Under the pieces are notes generated by a model. It worked only from the letters and a program-made list of their open reading frames with translations. It had not been told where the DNA came from and searched no databases. The translations under genes were made by a program, and so were the position numbers. A stretch of 64,000 nucleotides of DNA, from NCBI GenBank assembly GCA_003260075.1, contig QLIY01000151.1:72001-136000 (forward strand), given 5' to 3'. Below are positions 46,901 through 58,606 of this stretch, in pieces (the stretch's first letter is position 1; every line of letters begins with the position of its first letter). The stretch comes from Phallusia mammillata. Lineage: Eukaryota; Chordata; Ascidiacea; Phlebobranchia; Ascidiidae.

Positions 46901-49009
46901 GGTACATTTATGAGACAATTTTTACGTAATGCAAGGGACAAGCATTGGGTCTATTGCTTGACATATCTAGTGGCGTTGCGCTCTGAACGTAGTGTAACAT
47001 ATTTTGCCGTGGTTAAGAATAAATAACATGAAATTAAGGCAACGGAAAAAAACAGTTTAATTAATTTTTATCCACCAATATGGGAAATATTGTTGTTGTC
47101 AAATGAAAAAGCAACCAAATTACAAAATTCCATTAAGACAGCATTGTTTAGGCGCGTTTAAAACTGTAACGGGTATAGGGATGAAATTCTATTGGTATAT
47201 AACGTGGCAATACAATTTTGACCAGGGCATTTTCAATAGTATAAAATGTCACTACAGTATGCCTAAAGGAGTTTGGTCAATTAAAAAAAATGGAACTGCT
47301 ATTAAACATCGAAATTAGTTTAGCGTCGGCAATAATTGCACGGAAAACCAAGTTAAAGTTAAACAACGCACTTTATCCAATAATAATTGCAAAGTACTTT
47401 ATATAGGCACTGAATGTATTTTAGTATGCAGTCGATACGTTGTAATGGCCACAGTGTTTTTAAGTTTAGCGGGTGCGAGCTTTTTCAGTTTAAAGGAGAA
47501 CCGCGTGCATAGTCTTGTGTATTGATCTAAAAAGGAAACATTGAAAAAAACTTTAAACCGTGACCTAAGAATGAAAGAAATCTACAAGAAAATAAATATT
47601 ATTAAAGGTCGCAGATATTTTACGTACTTTTGGCGAAAATTCATTTGCAAATAGGTCAGACTAAAAAATTCGTTGGAGTCACCTTTAAGCGGCATTAACA
47701 GAAGAAAATACCAAGCCTGTGCATATGTTAAGGCATTCCGAGTTACTGAGGTCAAAAAGATGGATAACACCAGGCAAGATAGTAAAATAGTATAGGATTG
47801 CAATTTGATTGCCTTGTTACGCTTGTTATAGCGAAAGTTATAAGAAACATAGCGAGAATGGCTTGAGGGGTTGTTTTTGTCATATTCTGGGAATCAGTTC
47901 TGTGCAATATACGGAGATTTTTGTTTAGAACTAGTACTGAACAGAAAAGTATTGTAGAAATTTCGCACAAAACGCACAAATGAAAAAGTATCCCAGTTTC
48001 CTTTAAACTTTAAAGGTAAACCGACTTAATTAATAAATATTTGACGGTGCCCTGACTTGTGAAGTAACCTGCTCTGTGAAAAGTAGAAGATAAAATGAGT
48101 GGGCACACCAAGCTTAAGGGAGGTCAAGAGACTATATACAGGCAGTAAATATGTACAAAAACTCAAATCACAGGCTTAAAATCATCTTTTTCGGTGTTTC
48201 AAATGTAGCTCACGCTAATAAGAGTCCGATCCAACAATGCTGATATTCCGTTAGAAAGAAATCCATCCGAAAGCTTCATAAGTTTCCAACTAAGCTTTTC
48301 ATTCAGTTTGATTTGGGGCCAAAGAGGGTCACTTTGGGTGCTTTTCCGCCCCCTCAAAGGGTCGTTTTGTTGTTGCGCAGGGTTTCATTGGTCCGGTTGC
48401 TTTGTACACACGTGGGTTAGGCGCGGTGTTGGAAACACATCAGGCACACAACAAGAGCGAACGCCGGGTTAATATGATATGTACAGGGCGAAATTTCTGC
48501 AACATCAAGAAAATTCCGTTAGGGTCTCATGTATAACTATGGTATTTAATACTTGGTCGTGTGAAGTACCATGACGTAAAACACCGTTGGCGGCTTGTCT
48601 TTGTATTCAGAGGGTGTGTATAAAAATATGTATTGCATATATTTAGGCAATGTTTATAACCTTAACCTTGAGTTAAACCATAACTAAATTGGAAGTCTAC
48701 TCCAATGGCAGAGAAATTCTTGTTCCTTTTTAAAACTAAACAGTTTCCCTTCAAAAAAATCGCAAAAACAAGGACACCAATGAGCTAAAAGATACAATCC
48801 AGTGTTTGAGTGAAAAACACCACAACGTTTCGACAGTTAGTATGGTCAGTTGTGATGTTCTACACTCAAATACCGGCTTGTATCGTTTGGTTTGGACTAT
48901 TTAGAACCGTGCATTGTGTACCAAAGACAGCATATTTCTGAACTGTCACTTATTTGCTTTTAGCACCCTACTTCAAGTACCACAATATTTGTGCAGATGA
49001 CGTACCTTG
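43917..49009. other. gene-poor 5.1-kb intergenic region
   Basis: No gene is recognised. An open frame at 45799-46131 (110 codons, Lys/Arg/Asn-rich) has no known domain. TGACGTCA motifs occur at about 46119 and 46328, with TGACGT half sites at 46340 and 46439. A CT microsatellite lies near 44628. Confidence 0.5.
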
Positions 49010-52000
49010 CTAATCGGAATCGGCCCAGACGTGCAAGTCAAACATTCCCATGGAATCGACCGAGAAATTGTCATCATCACTTGACGTGTAGGAATCGTCA
49101 CCTAGCAAGTAGATGAGATCGAACAAATCCATGTCTTCCTGGAGCAGGGAAAGCAATGTTTCCTGATCGGCAGGGTGACCTTCTCTCTCCTCGAAGAATT
49201 CCCACAACGTGTTAGGATCGATGGACTAAAAATTAGCATGAATATTAGCAAGGTCAATTAAACAACTAAGCAAAATAGTCCCTATTTTGGGACATGCAAG
49301 TATGTAATAAACTGAAAAAGAGGGAAAATGTACATTGTGTCCCCCCCCCCGCTGGAGAAATTTGAAACGGTCCCCCAAAACACCTTAAAAAAACACTGTG
49401 TGTGTGTATAAAGAACAACTGTTAACTGCCTGGTACATCCTTCTACTGCCCATTTTTGGTATTGCCTTCTGCAGTTACAAAAAAAAAACTTTACTGCATT
49501 CGTGACATTGCGCAACTTAACAGTAGGATTCCGTTTCAGAAAGGCGTTCAGAAATGGGTTCCCGTTCTTTTAAGCAACGATTTTGATTAGGTGGCAGTCA
49601 CGCTTATCTTGCAGTTGCAGTTTTGCTGAGTAAGCTAAATAGCAGCGGCGAAATGAGGAAAATATAAAGCTTTCGAGTCGAAAGTTGGACCGGGTTTCGG
49701 TCTTGTACTTTCGGGTTTGGACATGTGAACAACTTTGGACAAAGCATTCTGCTTAAAGCGTCGTTCTTTAAAAAAATCGGGATACGCCCCTGGTCACATT
49801 ACAACCAGACATTTAGTAGGTCAATGAAATACCGTTTGTCGCCATAAAAACTCCAACTCGACCAATTACAATCGTGCTTTGGCCTGAGGTTAGAGTAAAA
49901 AACAGGGGCACTTTTATCGTAAGGTTGTTAAATAAGTCGTAAAGTATAAGTTTCACTTGAGAGTTTGGCCGCATTGTCGTCGCTAGTTTTACTATTTTTC
50001 AGAGCAAGCATCTCTTCCCCCCCCCCTAAAGTATAAGTTTCACTTGAGAGTTTGGCCGCATTGTCGTCGCTAGTGTTACTATTTTTCAGAGCAAGCATCT
50101 CTATTGAAGAATTTAAACTTGCATAAAACACTTCGTAGATAGTAAAATTTCTGACCGTTATAATTCTAATCAGGCTATTTTAAAGCATATGTCTTGATAA
50201 GGACTTACAATCAACTACAACAAAAAATGCAAAAAGTTTTGTTTAAAAAGGTTACAGGGATATCCGCTGATCAGTGGCCTAAATAATACCGCATTCACAG
50301 CACAGTCAATCGCTTCAGCAAACTTCCGTCGTTTCGCAACGGACAGTAAAACAGGCGGCACGAATGCACGGAAAAAATCCAAAGCAAGGCTTTGCAAACC
50401 AGCTGCATAGCCACTTACCCTAGATCTGCCGTCCCTGCCTGTGACAGTTCTTGTCTTGATCTTACTTCGATCTTGTTTTGTGCCGTCCGGATAAGCATGT
50501 AAATAGAAGCAGTTGGCGCCGAACGGACATTTTCCTCTACCCTTGTCGAAATACTTGCATGATTTTACACTGCGAAAAACATGAACACATGTATTGGGCT
50601 GCGCTTAATATGATGTACAAAATCGTAGGCGCCTTTCCGTCTTGTTAAAACATATTGTGTACACGTAGGTGGACCTGTATGACTTGTGAACTGCACGAAT
50701 GTACAGACACATTATATATACTGCACAAAGACAACACACCTAAAATTGGTTTTAAATATTTTAAATTTTTTAATACATCAAAACCTTGGACTGGGTGGTA
50801 TATCCAGTGGTGGGATTCAATTTTTTTGTCAGCCTGTTCTATCACAAAAGTAATATTTTTCCGCTGGTTCATTGACAGTAAATCCATTGACAGTAATCAG
50901 TAAATGCTAAGTTTCGCAGATCTCATAAAATTTCGTGGGAACCGACTGAATCTCCCCACTGGGTATATCATTTGGGTAAATAGACACTGCAAGGGGTTTG
51001 ACATACCTGAGATGATCTTTATAACCCTTAATGAGTTTTTGTTTCTCTTCTTGGTCTTCAATCCATGTTTCGCTAGGTGTAACAAATGATGAAGAAACTC
51101 TGCACTGAGGACAAGCCCTTGAAGAAACAATGCTAGTTTAAAACTAGATCAGATAATATTAGTTAAAACACAATTTGCCCCAAAAATGTTCAAAAACTTG
51201 ACAGTGGTATGTTTTGTGATTGTTGCATTTCAAAATACATGAGCTATTGAAATGGCCAACATCATAAATGCCCAATGCAGCCAGCAGTTAAACTTATACT
51301 GATCATTATTATGTGCAATAAATCATGACCAGTCGGCTAAGTACAGTTTACAACCAATGTCATACCACAAATGTTAGTCATTTTGTGTGTCAACAGATAT
51401 ATATAGGTTGAAAACCATACACACAAATACATGTATGATAACAGAATATTACCGCTGAAACTTTTTTTCCTTTTGTGGTGTAATAAATTCTGTATTACCA
51501 CGTTAAGATGATGCAACAAAGTTATTAAACATCAGAACTCATGTTCAAGAGATTAATAGGAGATAATCTTGATGTTATGTGCTGACATTTAATAAGCACA
51601 AATTATAATTGTTGCCTCAAATTTTTAATGTTAGCTCTGTTTAACTGTAGAAATGAACCCCCCCCCCATATAGGTTGAAAACCATACACACAAATACATG
51701 TATGATAACAGAATATTACCGCTGAAACTTTTTTTCCTTTTGTGGTGTAATAAATTCTGTATTACCACGTTAAGATGATGCAACAAAGTTATTAAACATC
51801 AGAACTCATGTTCAAGAGATTAATAGGAGATAATCTTGATGTTATGTGCTGACATTTAATAAGCACAAATTATAATTGCTGCCTGAAATTTTTAATGTTA
51901 GCTCCGTTTAACTGTAGGAATGAGATTGACTTACTTTACAACTGTATTATTAAAGGCCTTTGCACTCCTCCACTTTCGAATACAGTCTAAACAGAATGGA

Positions 52001-54004
52001 TGATTGCAATTTTCCAGAATACCAAACTTTCTGTCTTTTTTCTGTGCCTTTTCCCAAACCTAAGACAACACAAAAGCCTTTTGAATTTTCTGCAACAAAC
52101 TTTTATATTTCCACAATATTTCATTGTTATTTGCCTTATTTAAAATGTATCAAATATTTTTTTTTACTTACCACTTCCATACAGATTCCGCACGCTAGTT
52201 CACTGCTTTTGGCAATCTTAAATGATTCCTTCATGTCTTCCTCATGATATTGAAAACATTCCTGCATAAACAAAGCTCTCATAAACTCACTGGCTACAGT
52301 TAAAGTAATTGGAAGGTTAAATGTTACTTCCACAGTCTTTTTAAATAGAGAGTCTTTTGCTACAAAAGTACAAACATTGATTACAACTAACGTCTTCACC
52401 TTTTAAAAGGTCACTGCTTATAGTTATAAGAATAGGAATAAGGTTATTAATCAGCCCTTTTAAAAAAGTTCTTGGTAAGATATTAGTCTATCCAATATCC
52501 AATAAAAGTACATATAAGGATGACAATTATTCCCATATGAGTCAAGTTCATTGATTATAGCTATAAGAGTTGGTATAAAGTTACTTGAGTATACATTTAA
52601 AAAGTGGTAAGATAGTCTACCATACAAAAGTACAGGCAGAGATTGCAACTCACCTCTTTATGTTTTTCCTGCTGTTTAACATCAGTAGGATGTAGAATAT
52701 TCAGACCACACATGTCACACATCAAACCATGTAAGAAGGCACAATTTTCACCATTACTGAAACAAGTAACATGTTTGGTTTGGTCCATATTAAACATTAT
52801 GCGACAATGAAACCCTAGTTACCTGCAATCACCATTTAAGGCATATGGACATAACTCATCAAATTTGCTACACAATGTTGATGGAGACGCTTCTTTATCA
52901 ATTCCAGTTTTGACTGCAGAACTGTATGTGCCAACATCTATTACAAGAAAAGCTCAAAATAACAAGGTGTAACAGGAAGACATTTTAATAAAAAAAGAAA
53001 TCATGTCCCTCATATATTACTGATGATGGAATAAGCATTTGCCAAAACCCAAAAGATTTGAACAATAAGCATGCCGCTTTTTACGCTTATTTGAGCTGTT
53101 ATGTTTGTTATTGGACATTTACTTATATGTTTAATTCTTTGTACCTCTTGGGGAATACTGTTTTCCTGGAACAAATTCTGCAGCATTTACCCAGTCGACA
53201 TCATTGGACTTGCTGTCCAGAATAGTCGGTCTGCAATTAAACACATATTACAATCAAGGCTATAAATTCAAACCAGGTACAAAGATATATGATACATACT
53301 GTTCTAATGTTGCTGTTTGTTCGACCGGCTTTAAAGGTTTATCCACTTTGATGTGATCATATCTGGAAAGGAATTGCAGTTTGCATTTATATATAAGCTG
53401 CTTTTTGAACATTAAACACAGCCTAAATCAGTATATATATTAAATTTATTGAAACCATAATACACAATAAAGCTCATAACATTGAACAGTCAATAAAGGA
53501 AGTAAATATTTTTTGGCACAAATCACTCGAGTTATACACAACATTTTTGGTAAACAAAGAATAACGGTATAAAAGCACCATTTAACAATTTACCTGCATT
53601 TATCTCCATAAACACATTTTCCACTTTGATAATATCTGCAAACCATGTCCAAGGGATCTTTCCTATCATGTGAGTATTTACAACTGTTTCCAAACTTGCA
53701 AATTCCATGTAAGTAATATCTGAAAGCAGCATTTAGCATTAGAAATTGATGACCAAAATGTTAGTGAAGATATCTCTGCAACTACCTAATTAAAGTCACA
53801 GATTAAACTGTTTTTGTAGTTTTTTGTAGCAATTGTTAAAGTAGTACACTCAATATTAACATAATTCGAAATCGTACTTTTTAGCCAAAACAAAATTATA
53901 GTCCTTAAGTACACTGGACATAAATAAAGTATGCTCTTGACAAATAATACATACCGGCAGAGAATTTTCTTTGACCAAGGCTCGCTGGCTTGTTCTGTTG
54001 CCAT
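49010..54004 (-). CDS. mkrn1: makorin, RING-type E3 ubiquitin ligase with CCCH zinc fingers
   Basis: E3 ubiquitin ligase and RNA-binding protein. Eleven exons in phase: 54004-53955, 53719-53594, 53362-53300, 53230-53145, 52937-52823, 52756-52654, 52261-52172, 52059-51935, 51117-51007, 50569-50419, 49225-49010; 411 residues. The full makorin order is present: two N-terminal CCCH fingers ([19 protein letters not shown] and the next), a [10 protein letters not shown] linker, a third CCCH (CPYALNGDC), the makorin Cys-His segment ([11 protein letters not shown]), the C3HC4 RING (CGICMEV to CPQCR), and the fourth CCCH ([11 protein letters not shown] to YLHAYPDG). The acidic C-terminus follows LWEFFEERE. 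All zinc ligands I can trace are intact. Which vertebrate makorin is orthologous cannot be decided here. Introns contain filler joins at 49341, 50017 and 51658. Confidence 0.93.
49341..49350 (+). repeat. C filler run without visible duplication
   Basis: Exactly ten C in the makorin last intron; flanks are unrelated. Confidence 0.7.
49940..50102 (+). repeat. direct duplication around C filler 50017-50026
   Basis: About 75 bp of makorin intron repeated with one substitution. Confidence 0.9.
50805..50961 (+). mobile_element. hAT-type element, CAGTGGTGGGATTC family, 157 bp
   Basis: Starts CAGTGGTGGGATTCAA and ends with a degraded CCCCACTG. It is flanked by a perfect 8-bp duplication GGTATATC (50797-50804 and 50962-50969). 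It lies in an intron of the makorin gene. Confidence 0.8.
51401..51922 (+). repeat. direct duplication around C filler 51658-51667
   Basis: About 255 bp of makorin intron repeated with a few substitutions. Confidence 0.9.
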
Positions 54005-55022
54005 ATTTGACTGCTAGCCTTCACCGACTGGTTGCAACGTCAGTCAGACGTCGAAAGGTAACAGGAACGATGGCTTCCTTGCCCAGCCCACAAAACAGAC
54101 GAAGTACTAACGGTGTTACGCAACTAAAGGCAATATCTTGTGTTGACGACGAATACACACAAAAACAGCAACGGAGTACGCTTTAGACTTCGAGATCTGT
54201 TGACGCAACGGACATTTAGTCATAGCTAGAACACGCAGCAAAGTAAAGTAACACAAAAACAAACGCTTGCTCGCGGAACAGAAACAAAAATCAGCTGACA
54301 CAGTTCAATGAATGACTATTGCAACCTTTGTTACGTCATAGTTCGTGAATAGCAGTGTCACGCATGGTTGCGTTATAATTACCACCGTTTTATTCATAAA
54401 AGGCCGTTGTGGGACAATAAAAAACAGAGTCTACGTTACTTACTTCAAGTATTTTAAGCCAAAAAAATAAATAAATTACTTTAAATTTCAAATACAAAGT
54501 AAAAACGTTGATTTTGCAAAGAAGCTCTTCAAAACAGTTCTAAACTCTGTTATATCTGCTACTGTGTAGTTCTATATCGTTTTCACAGTATTATATCAGG
54601 TAAAACCTGCCAACCTTCTTCTAAAATAAAACTGCCAAGGTCTATCTTGCATTTATTGCCTTTTTTGAATTACCTTTCACCAAGTGAGAACGGGAGGGGC
54701 GTTATATGTGACACTTTTTCGTTGTTGTATTGCGTTTGCACCTTCGACGTGATAACAGCTGTAGATAATTTTAATCAAATAATAAACTGAAGATAAAGTT
54801 GCTACAGGTAATTCAAATGGCGTTTACTTATATTTGTTGTACCATATATGCATGAAGGCAAAGTTCACTAACATGTGCCAAGACCATACAAGAATATTTT
54901 GTAATAATCACATAATTTACCTTTTTGCTTGCCTAAACCATAAAAAACGAGGCATTAAGATAGCGAAAATTTAATGATAAACAACAAAAACATTGAGTAA
55001 AACGTAAAAGACAAAGGGAAAA
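54005..55022. other. spacer between makorin start and HAUS7 end
   Basis: About 1 kb holding the makorin promoter and 5' UTR (both genes are on the minus strand, head-to-tail). No other gene is seen. Confidence 0.45.
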
Positions 55023-56952
55023 TCAACTGGAATTTTTTATTGCAGCAGATTTCTTAAGAAAGTTGCATTCCTCCTCCAAAATTCTATCTGAAATTTCAAA
55101 CAAAGTTTACAAAATTATCAAGGTCAAAGCAATAAATCAAGTCTCCTATTTAGGTTTCAATTTTACATGAATTGCAACATAACTTAAACCAAAATTTACC
55201 TTTACTTTCACCTTTTGTGCAAGTAGAAACATTGTCATGAAATTTTTTGATCTGCTTTAAATTTTCCACCATCTACAATCACAAAAAAAAAATTAAAAAT
55301 AACTTTTATTAAAACAAAATTCAATATAATGGTATTGACAATACCTTTATGTAGTTTGAAAGCTGCCTGTCAGTGCTTTGGATTGTGGGGCCAAGGTGAC
55401 CAAATGTTGGGGCAGTGCGTGTACAAAATGGTCTCATGTTATTGTCAAATGTTTCATTGAATGTAGTTTCCAATTGGTCAAGGTCACCAACCATCAAGTT
55501 TAGAGAACAGGTAAGTTTATTTAGTCGTGAAGGATCATCTGATTTTATGGCCGAATTTGGAAACTGGAGACAAAGGTTTGAATTTAAGATAACAAAAATA
55601 ACACTGAATAAACATACAGCAAAATGCTGACTTCAGATTCCAACTGAGACAATTTTTCCTCGTACCCAGCAAATTCTTTCTTTAACTCCATCAAATGTGA
55701 GGATATATCTTCAGGTGAGACCCGCATGGTTCTAAACAAAGACCTCTTAAAATCTGATGGGCCAAATTGGCAAATATTATTCACAGTGAAAGACTGTAAC
55801 AACTCTAACCCATATTGCTATCCCATACTAACAAACAATATGTTACAAACCTAAAATGTGTTTTTTAAACAAACTACTCAGCGTAACAACCAACCACCAT
55901 AAAACCATTCAAAAAAAGTATATATACACACTTTGATTGTGGAAGCAGCTTTTGTGACATGTGCACTTCCTTGATAATTGCTGGTGGTAGGAGAACAGTG
56001 GGCTCTGCAAATGCTGATGAAACGTTGCATGTTTTTAGTAGTTTTTCCATTGTGGAATGGATAACATTTGGCTCAGGTAAACCCATATTGGAACAAGCTT
56101 TATCAGATGATTTTGCTATCACTAGTAGATTTTCCCAAAATACGATCTGCTTTGGGGATGAAGCTGTGCCCTAAAAATTAAAACAATTAAAAAAAATGAA
56201 TTCCAACAATGAAAACATTTGTGTACTTTTATCAGCTCAAAATCATCTGATGAACACAAAAACAAGAGAGAAGCAAGAGATGTCAATAAAGGAACCATTC
56301 CTTCAACTTGAAGATTTGCAGAGTAGTTGCCATGCTTTTGAGAATAACTTTCAATTTGCTTCTCAAATTCTGGATCAATACTGAAATCAAGCAACAAAAA
56401 CACACATAAGCATTTTGTAATTTGGGAATTTTAACATTTTAAGGTTTCTTGGTCATTATGTAATAAAACAGACTCTGAGATTAATCTGTATGCAATTAAC
56501 CAAATTTATCTACAATATGTAAATTTACCTTGAAAACACCCATGTTAATAGCCTCATTCTGTATGGGCTGGGGTGCAGCAAAAGCTCTGAAAGGTATGTT
56601 GGATCAATATCAGCTGTGTATGGACATCCAATCATCTACAAACAATGTAAGTGTGAATAAGTTATGCTAGTGACAGTAAGGAGTAAGGACTCAAAGAGCT
56701 TTATTTTAGAATTAATAAAACAAATTTGCATAAATCTACAGTGACCTTAGCTGCTGTAAAGAGCATAACCTAGAGGCACCATTTGTTTGCATAGCAAAAC
56801 AATAATAAAATCCCATTGACTTAGTTTTATAATTTATATTACCATTAGTCCATTACCAATAACATATTTAATAACAAGCAAACCTCAAAACAATTTAAAA
56901 ATTCAACAGCCGTGTCGTGTGGAATCATTTCTCTATGTGTGTGAGGTTCCAT
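55023..56952 (-). CDS. haus7: HAUS augmin-like complex subunit 7
   Basis: Subunit of augmin, which recruits gamma-tubulin to spindle microtubules for branching nucleation. Eight exons in phase: 56952-56884, 56635-56529, 56380-56227, 56170-55928, 55793-55632, 55563-55345, 55272-55200, 55087-55023; 363 residues against 368 in human. Recognised by CPYTADIDPTYLSELL and YRMRLLTW near the N-terminus (compare the human CP-LEG and EYRLEILEW motifs) and by GPTIQSTDRQLSNY near the C-terminus. Residues about 215-265 (exon 5) look coiled-coil. The exon 4 donor is uncertain: TGT|GTATAT keeps phase 0, and neighbouring GTs do not. AATAAA overlaps the last codons. It shares a 216-bp divergent promoter with CCDC103. 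Confidence 0.8.
55036..55041 (-). terminator. poly(A) signal of HAUS7, within the coding region
   Basis: AATAAA on the minus strand sits 10 bp before the stop codon, implying a 3' UTR of only a few bases to about 20. Confidence 0.45.
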
Positions 56953-57168
56953 ATTCTGAAATATTTTCCACTAAATCGTAGCAACGAAGAACAATCAACT
57001 CTTTCGATCTTTGATTGTTTATTTTTATGTTTACCGCTCACGGTTCCGCTTGATTAGTCAAAACATGAAGGGGATTTTTTTAACGGTTTGGATAGAAATC
57101 TTGCTTATTCCAATCGAAATCTGTTGTCAAGTACGCTCAGTTATTTTATAGCTGAAAAGGACAAAGAA
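56953..57168. promoter_or_regulatory. divergent promoter region HAUS7/CCDC103
   Basis: Only 216 bp separate the two start codons. No specific factor site can be assigned. Confidence 0.45.
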
Positions 57169-57837
57169 ATGACAGATTTTGACGATGCATTGGACTTTAA
57201 AAGCCTGGAAAAAGAGCTGGCAACTGCTGTAGCTAAAGACGAAAAATACCAGCGTGAAAATGATGCAAAGTTTCGAGCTATTCACCAAAAAGTTCAAAGT
57301 TATGAAGAATTTCGTGATATTGTGGAAGCGTCGCATTTAAAACCACTTGATAGGGAAGATAAACTGGGTGGAATGTCATACCAAAAATGGAATGCTTTGT
57401 CCACAAATAAAACAGGCCAATCTGAAGTAGGCCATTCAAACTCTGATAAACTGGAAGACATTAAACAACCAAAAACCAGTCAGGATTTTCACCGCACCTG
57501 GAAACAACAATGCCAAACTCAACATGACAAAAGCTCATATCTTTTTAGCATCAGTGCAGAAACACTTAACAAGTGTTTTGCTGTTGAATACCCTATGGGA
57601 GAAATTCTACTGTGTATTGGGTCTTGTGATATAAACAGCAATGCTTCTCAAATTTTAACTGTGCTTGATGTTATGGGTAAAGCCAAACGATTTCGGCTAC
57701 TGCTTGATTTTCTGTCAACCAAAGAACAGAAGCAGCTCGTCGAGATTTTTGTAACACTGAAAACTCATTTTGAACAAGATGACACCAAACATGTTGAGAA
57801 ATTAAATTTGCTGACAGAAAAATACAATGTAACATGA
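57169..57837 (+). CDS. ccdc103: CCDC103 (DNAAF19), dynein arm assembly/attachment factor
   Basis: Ciliary protein needed for outer dynein arm attachment and axonemal stability. Single exon, 222 residues from the ATG at 57169. The frame is open upstream to 57088, adding 27 residues. I prefer 57169 because MTDFDDALDFKSLEKEL aligns with the family start. Conserved features: DEKYQREN, YEEFRDIVEASHLKPL and KLGG in the N-terminal coiled-coil part, then a C-terminal RPAP3_C-like helical region (EYPMGEILLCIGS to LLDFLS). No introns, unlike the vertebrate gene. AATAAA at 57935. Confidence 0.9.
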   Translation: MTDFDDALDFKSLEKELATAVAKDEKYQRENDAKFRAIHQKVQSYEEFRDIVEASHLKPLDREDKLGGMSYQKWNALSTNKTGQSEVGHSNSDKLEDIKQPKTSQDFHRTWKQQCQTQHDKSSYLFSISAETLNKCFAVEYPMGEILLCIGSCDINSNASQILTVLDVMGKAKRFRLLLDFLSTKEQKQLVEIFVTLKTHFEQDDTKHVEKLNLLTEKYNVT

Positions 57838-57915
57838 CCACATATGTCAATATCATCTGCTGATGTAATACATGCTTTTTTTCATTTCAAAACATTTATC
57901 AGTTTTTGAATCTCT

Positions 57916-57940
57916 TTTATTTGTTATGTATATAAATAAA
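57916..57940. terminator. overlapping convergent poly(A) signals, CCDC103 and UFSP1
   Basis: AATAAA on plus at 57935-57940 (CCDC103) and on minus at 57921-57916 (UFSP1). Each cleavage site should fall inside or past the other transcript, so the 3' ends overlap. Confidence 0.55.
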
Positions 57941-57943
57941 CTT

Positions 57944-58606
57944 TTACAGTTTTGCCATTGCTTGTGGTAAACAGAAATTGTAAAAAGATGTTTTATCAAA
58001 ACTGTTTATATGCCGCCATGACAGCCAATTTTCATCGATAATGGTTTCAATTTTTGGTTGAGTTTTTGCACAATGTGGGTCTAATATTAGAAGCTGGGCA
58101 TCTGAAGTCTCTTTTTCATGTGCAATGCCAAGAACACACTTTGAGGCAGCATCTTGATCACCACCCATCATCACAGGACTTCCAAATTTTGTAAAATGGT
58201 CCTTTAACATATCAACAACAGTACTCAAACTGTCTGTTGATGTTAAGTGATAGACTTTGCAAGGGATGTCATAAAAATAATCCAAACAATAGCACACTTC
58301 TAGAGAACCAATCCAGTCCCTGGAATTGATAAATGTCTTTGGTTTATCTTGCATGTCAACCAAAGCTGTTTGTATGTCCAGAATGGATGGCACAGGTGTT
58401 TGCTTTGATGGTGTGCTGTAATATGCCCAGCTGCATAAAGTTTGTAAAGTTCTGTAGCCACAGCCCCAACCTCTATCATCAACTGAATCACAGCAATAAT
58501 GGTAGTAGGCATATTTCCCTTGTGCAAGGTTTAGGGAGGCTGTCTCATTTGGAGGTGCAATTTTTTCATGAACATTTTCAAGTAGATAAGCAGGATCTTT
58601 AGCCAT
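57944..58606 (-). CDS. ufsp1: UFM1-specific protease 1
   Basis: Cysteine protease that matures UFM1 and removes it from targets. Single exon, 220 residues (human UFSP1 is about 217). The catalytic Cys lies in DDRGWGCGYRTLQ (residues 43-55), the oxyanion/Tyr region precedes it (YYHYCCD), and the catalytic Asp-Pro-His is LDPHC. GSPVMMGGDQDAASKC is the conserved strand before it. It lacks the long N-terminal domain of UFSP2. It is tail-to-tail with CCDC103. Confidence 0.92.
   Translation of the reverse strand: MAKDPAYLLENVHEKIAPPNETASLNLAQGKYAYYHYCCDSVDDRGWGCGYRTLQTLCSWAYYSTPSKQTPVPSILDIQTALVDMQDKPKTFINSRDWIGSLEVCYCLDYFYDIPCKVYHLTSTDSLSTVVDMLKDHFTKFGSPVMMGGDQDAASKCVLGIAHEKETSDAQLLILDPHCAKTQPKIETIIDENWLSWRHINSFDKTSFYNFCLPQAMAKL

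Noticed and set aside
50645-50903. ORFs on both strands around 50.7 kb
   Set aside because: They overlap a hAT-type element and a makorin intron.
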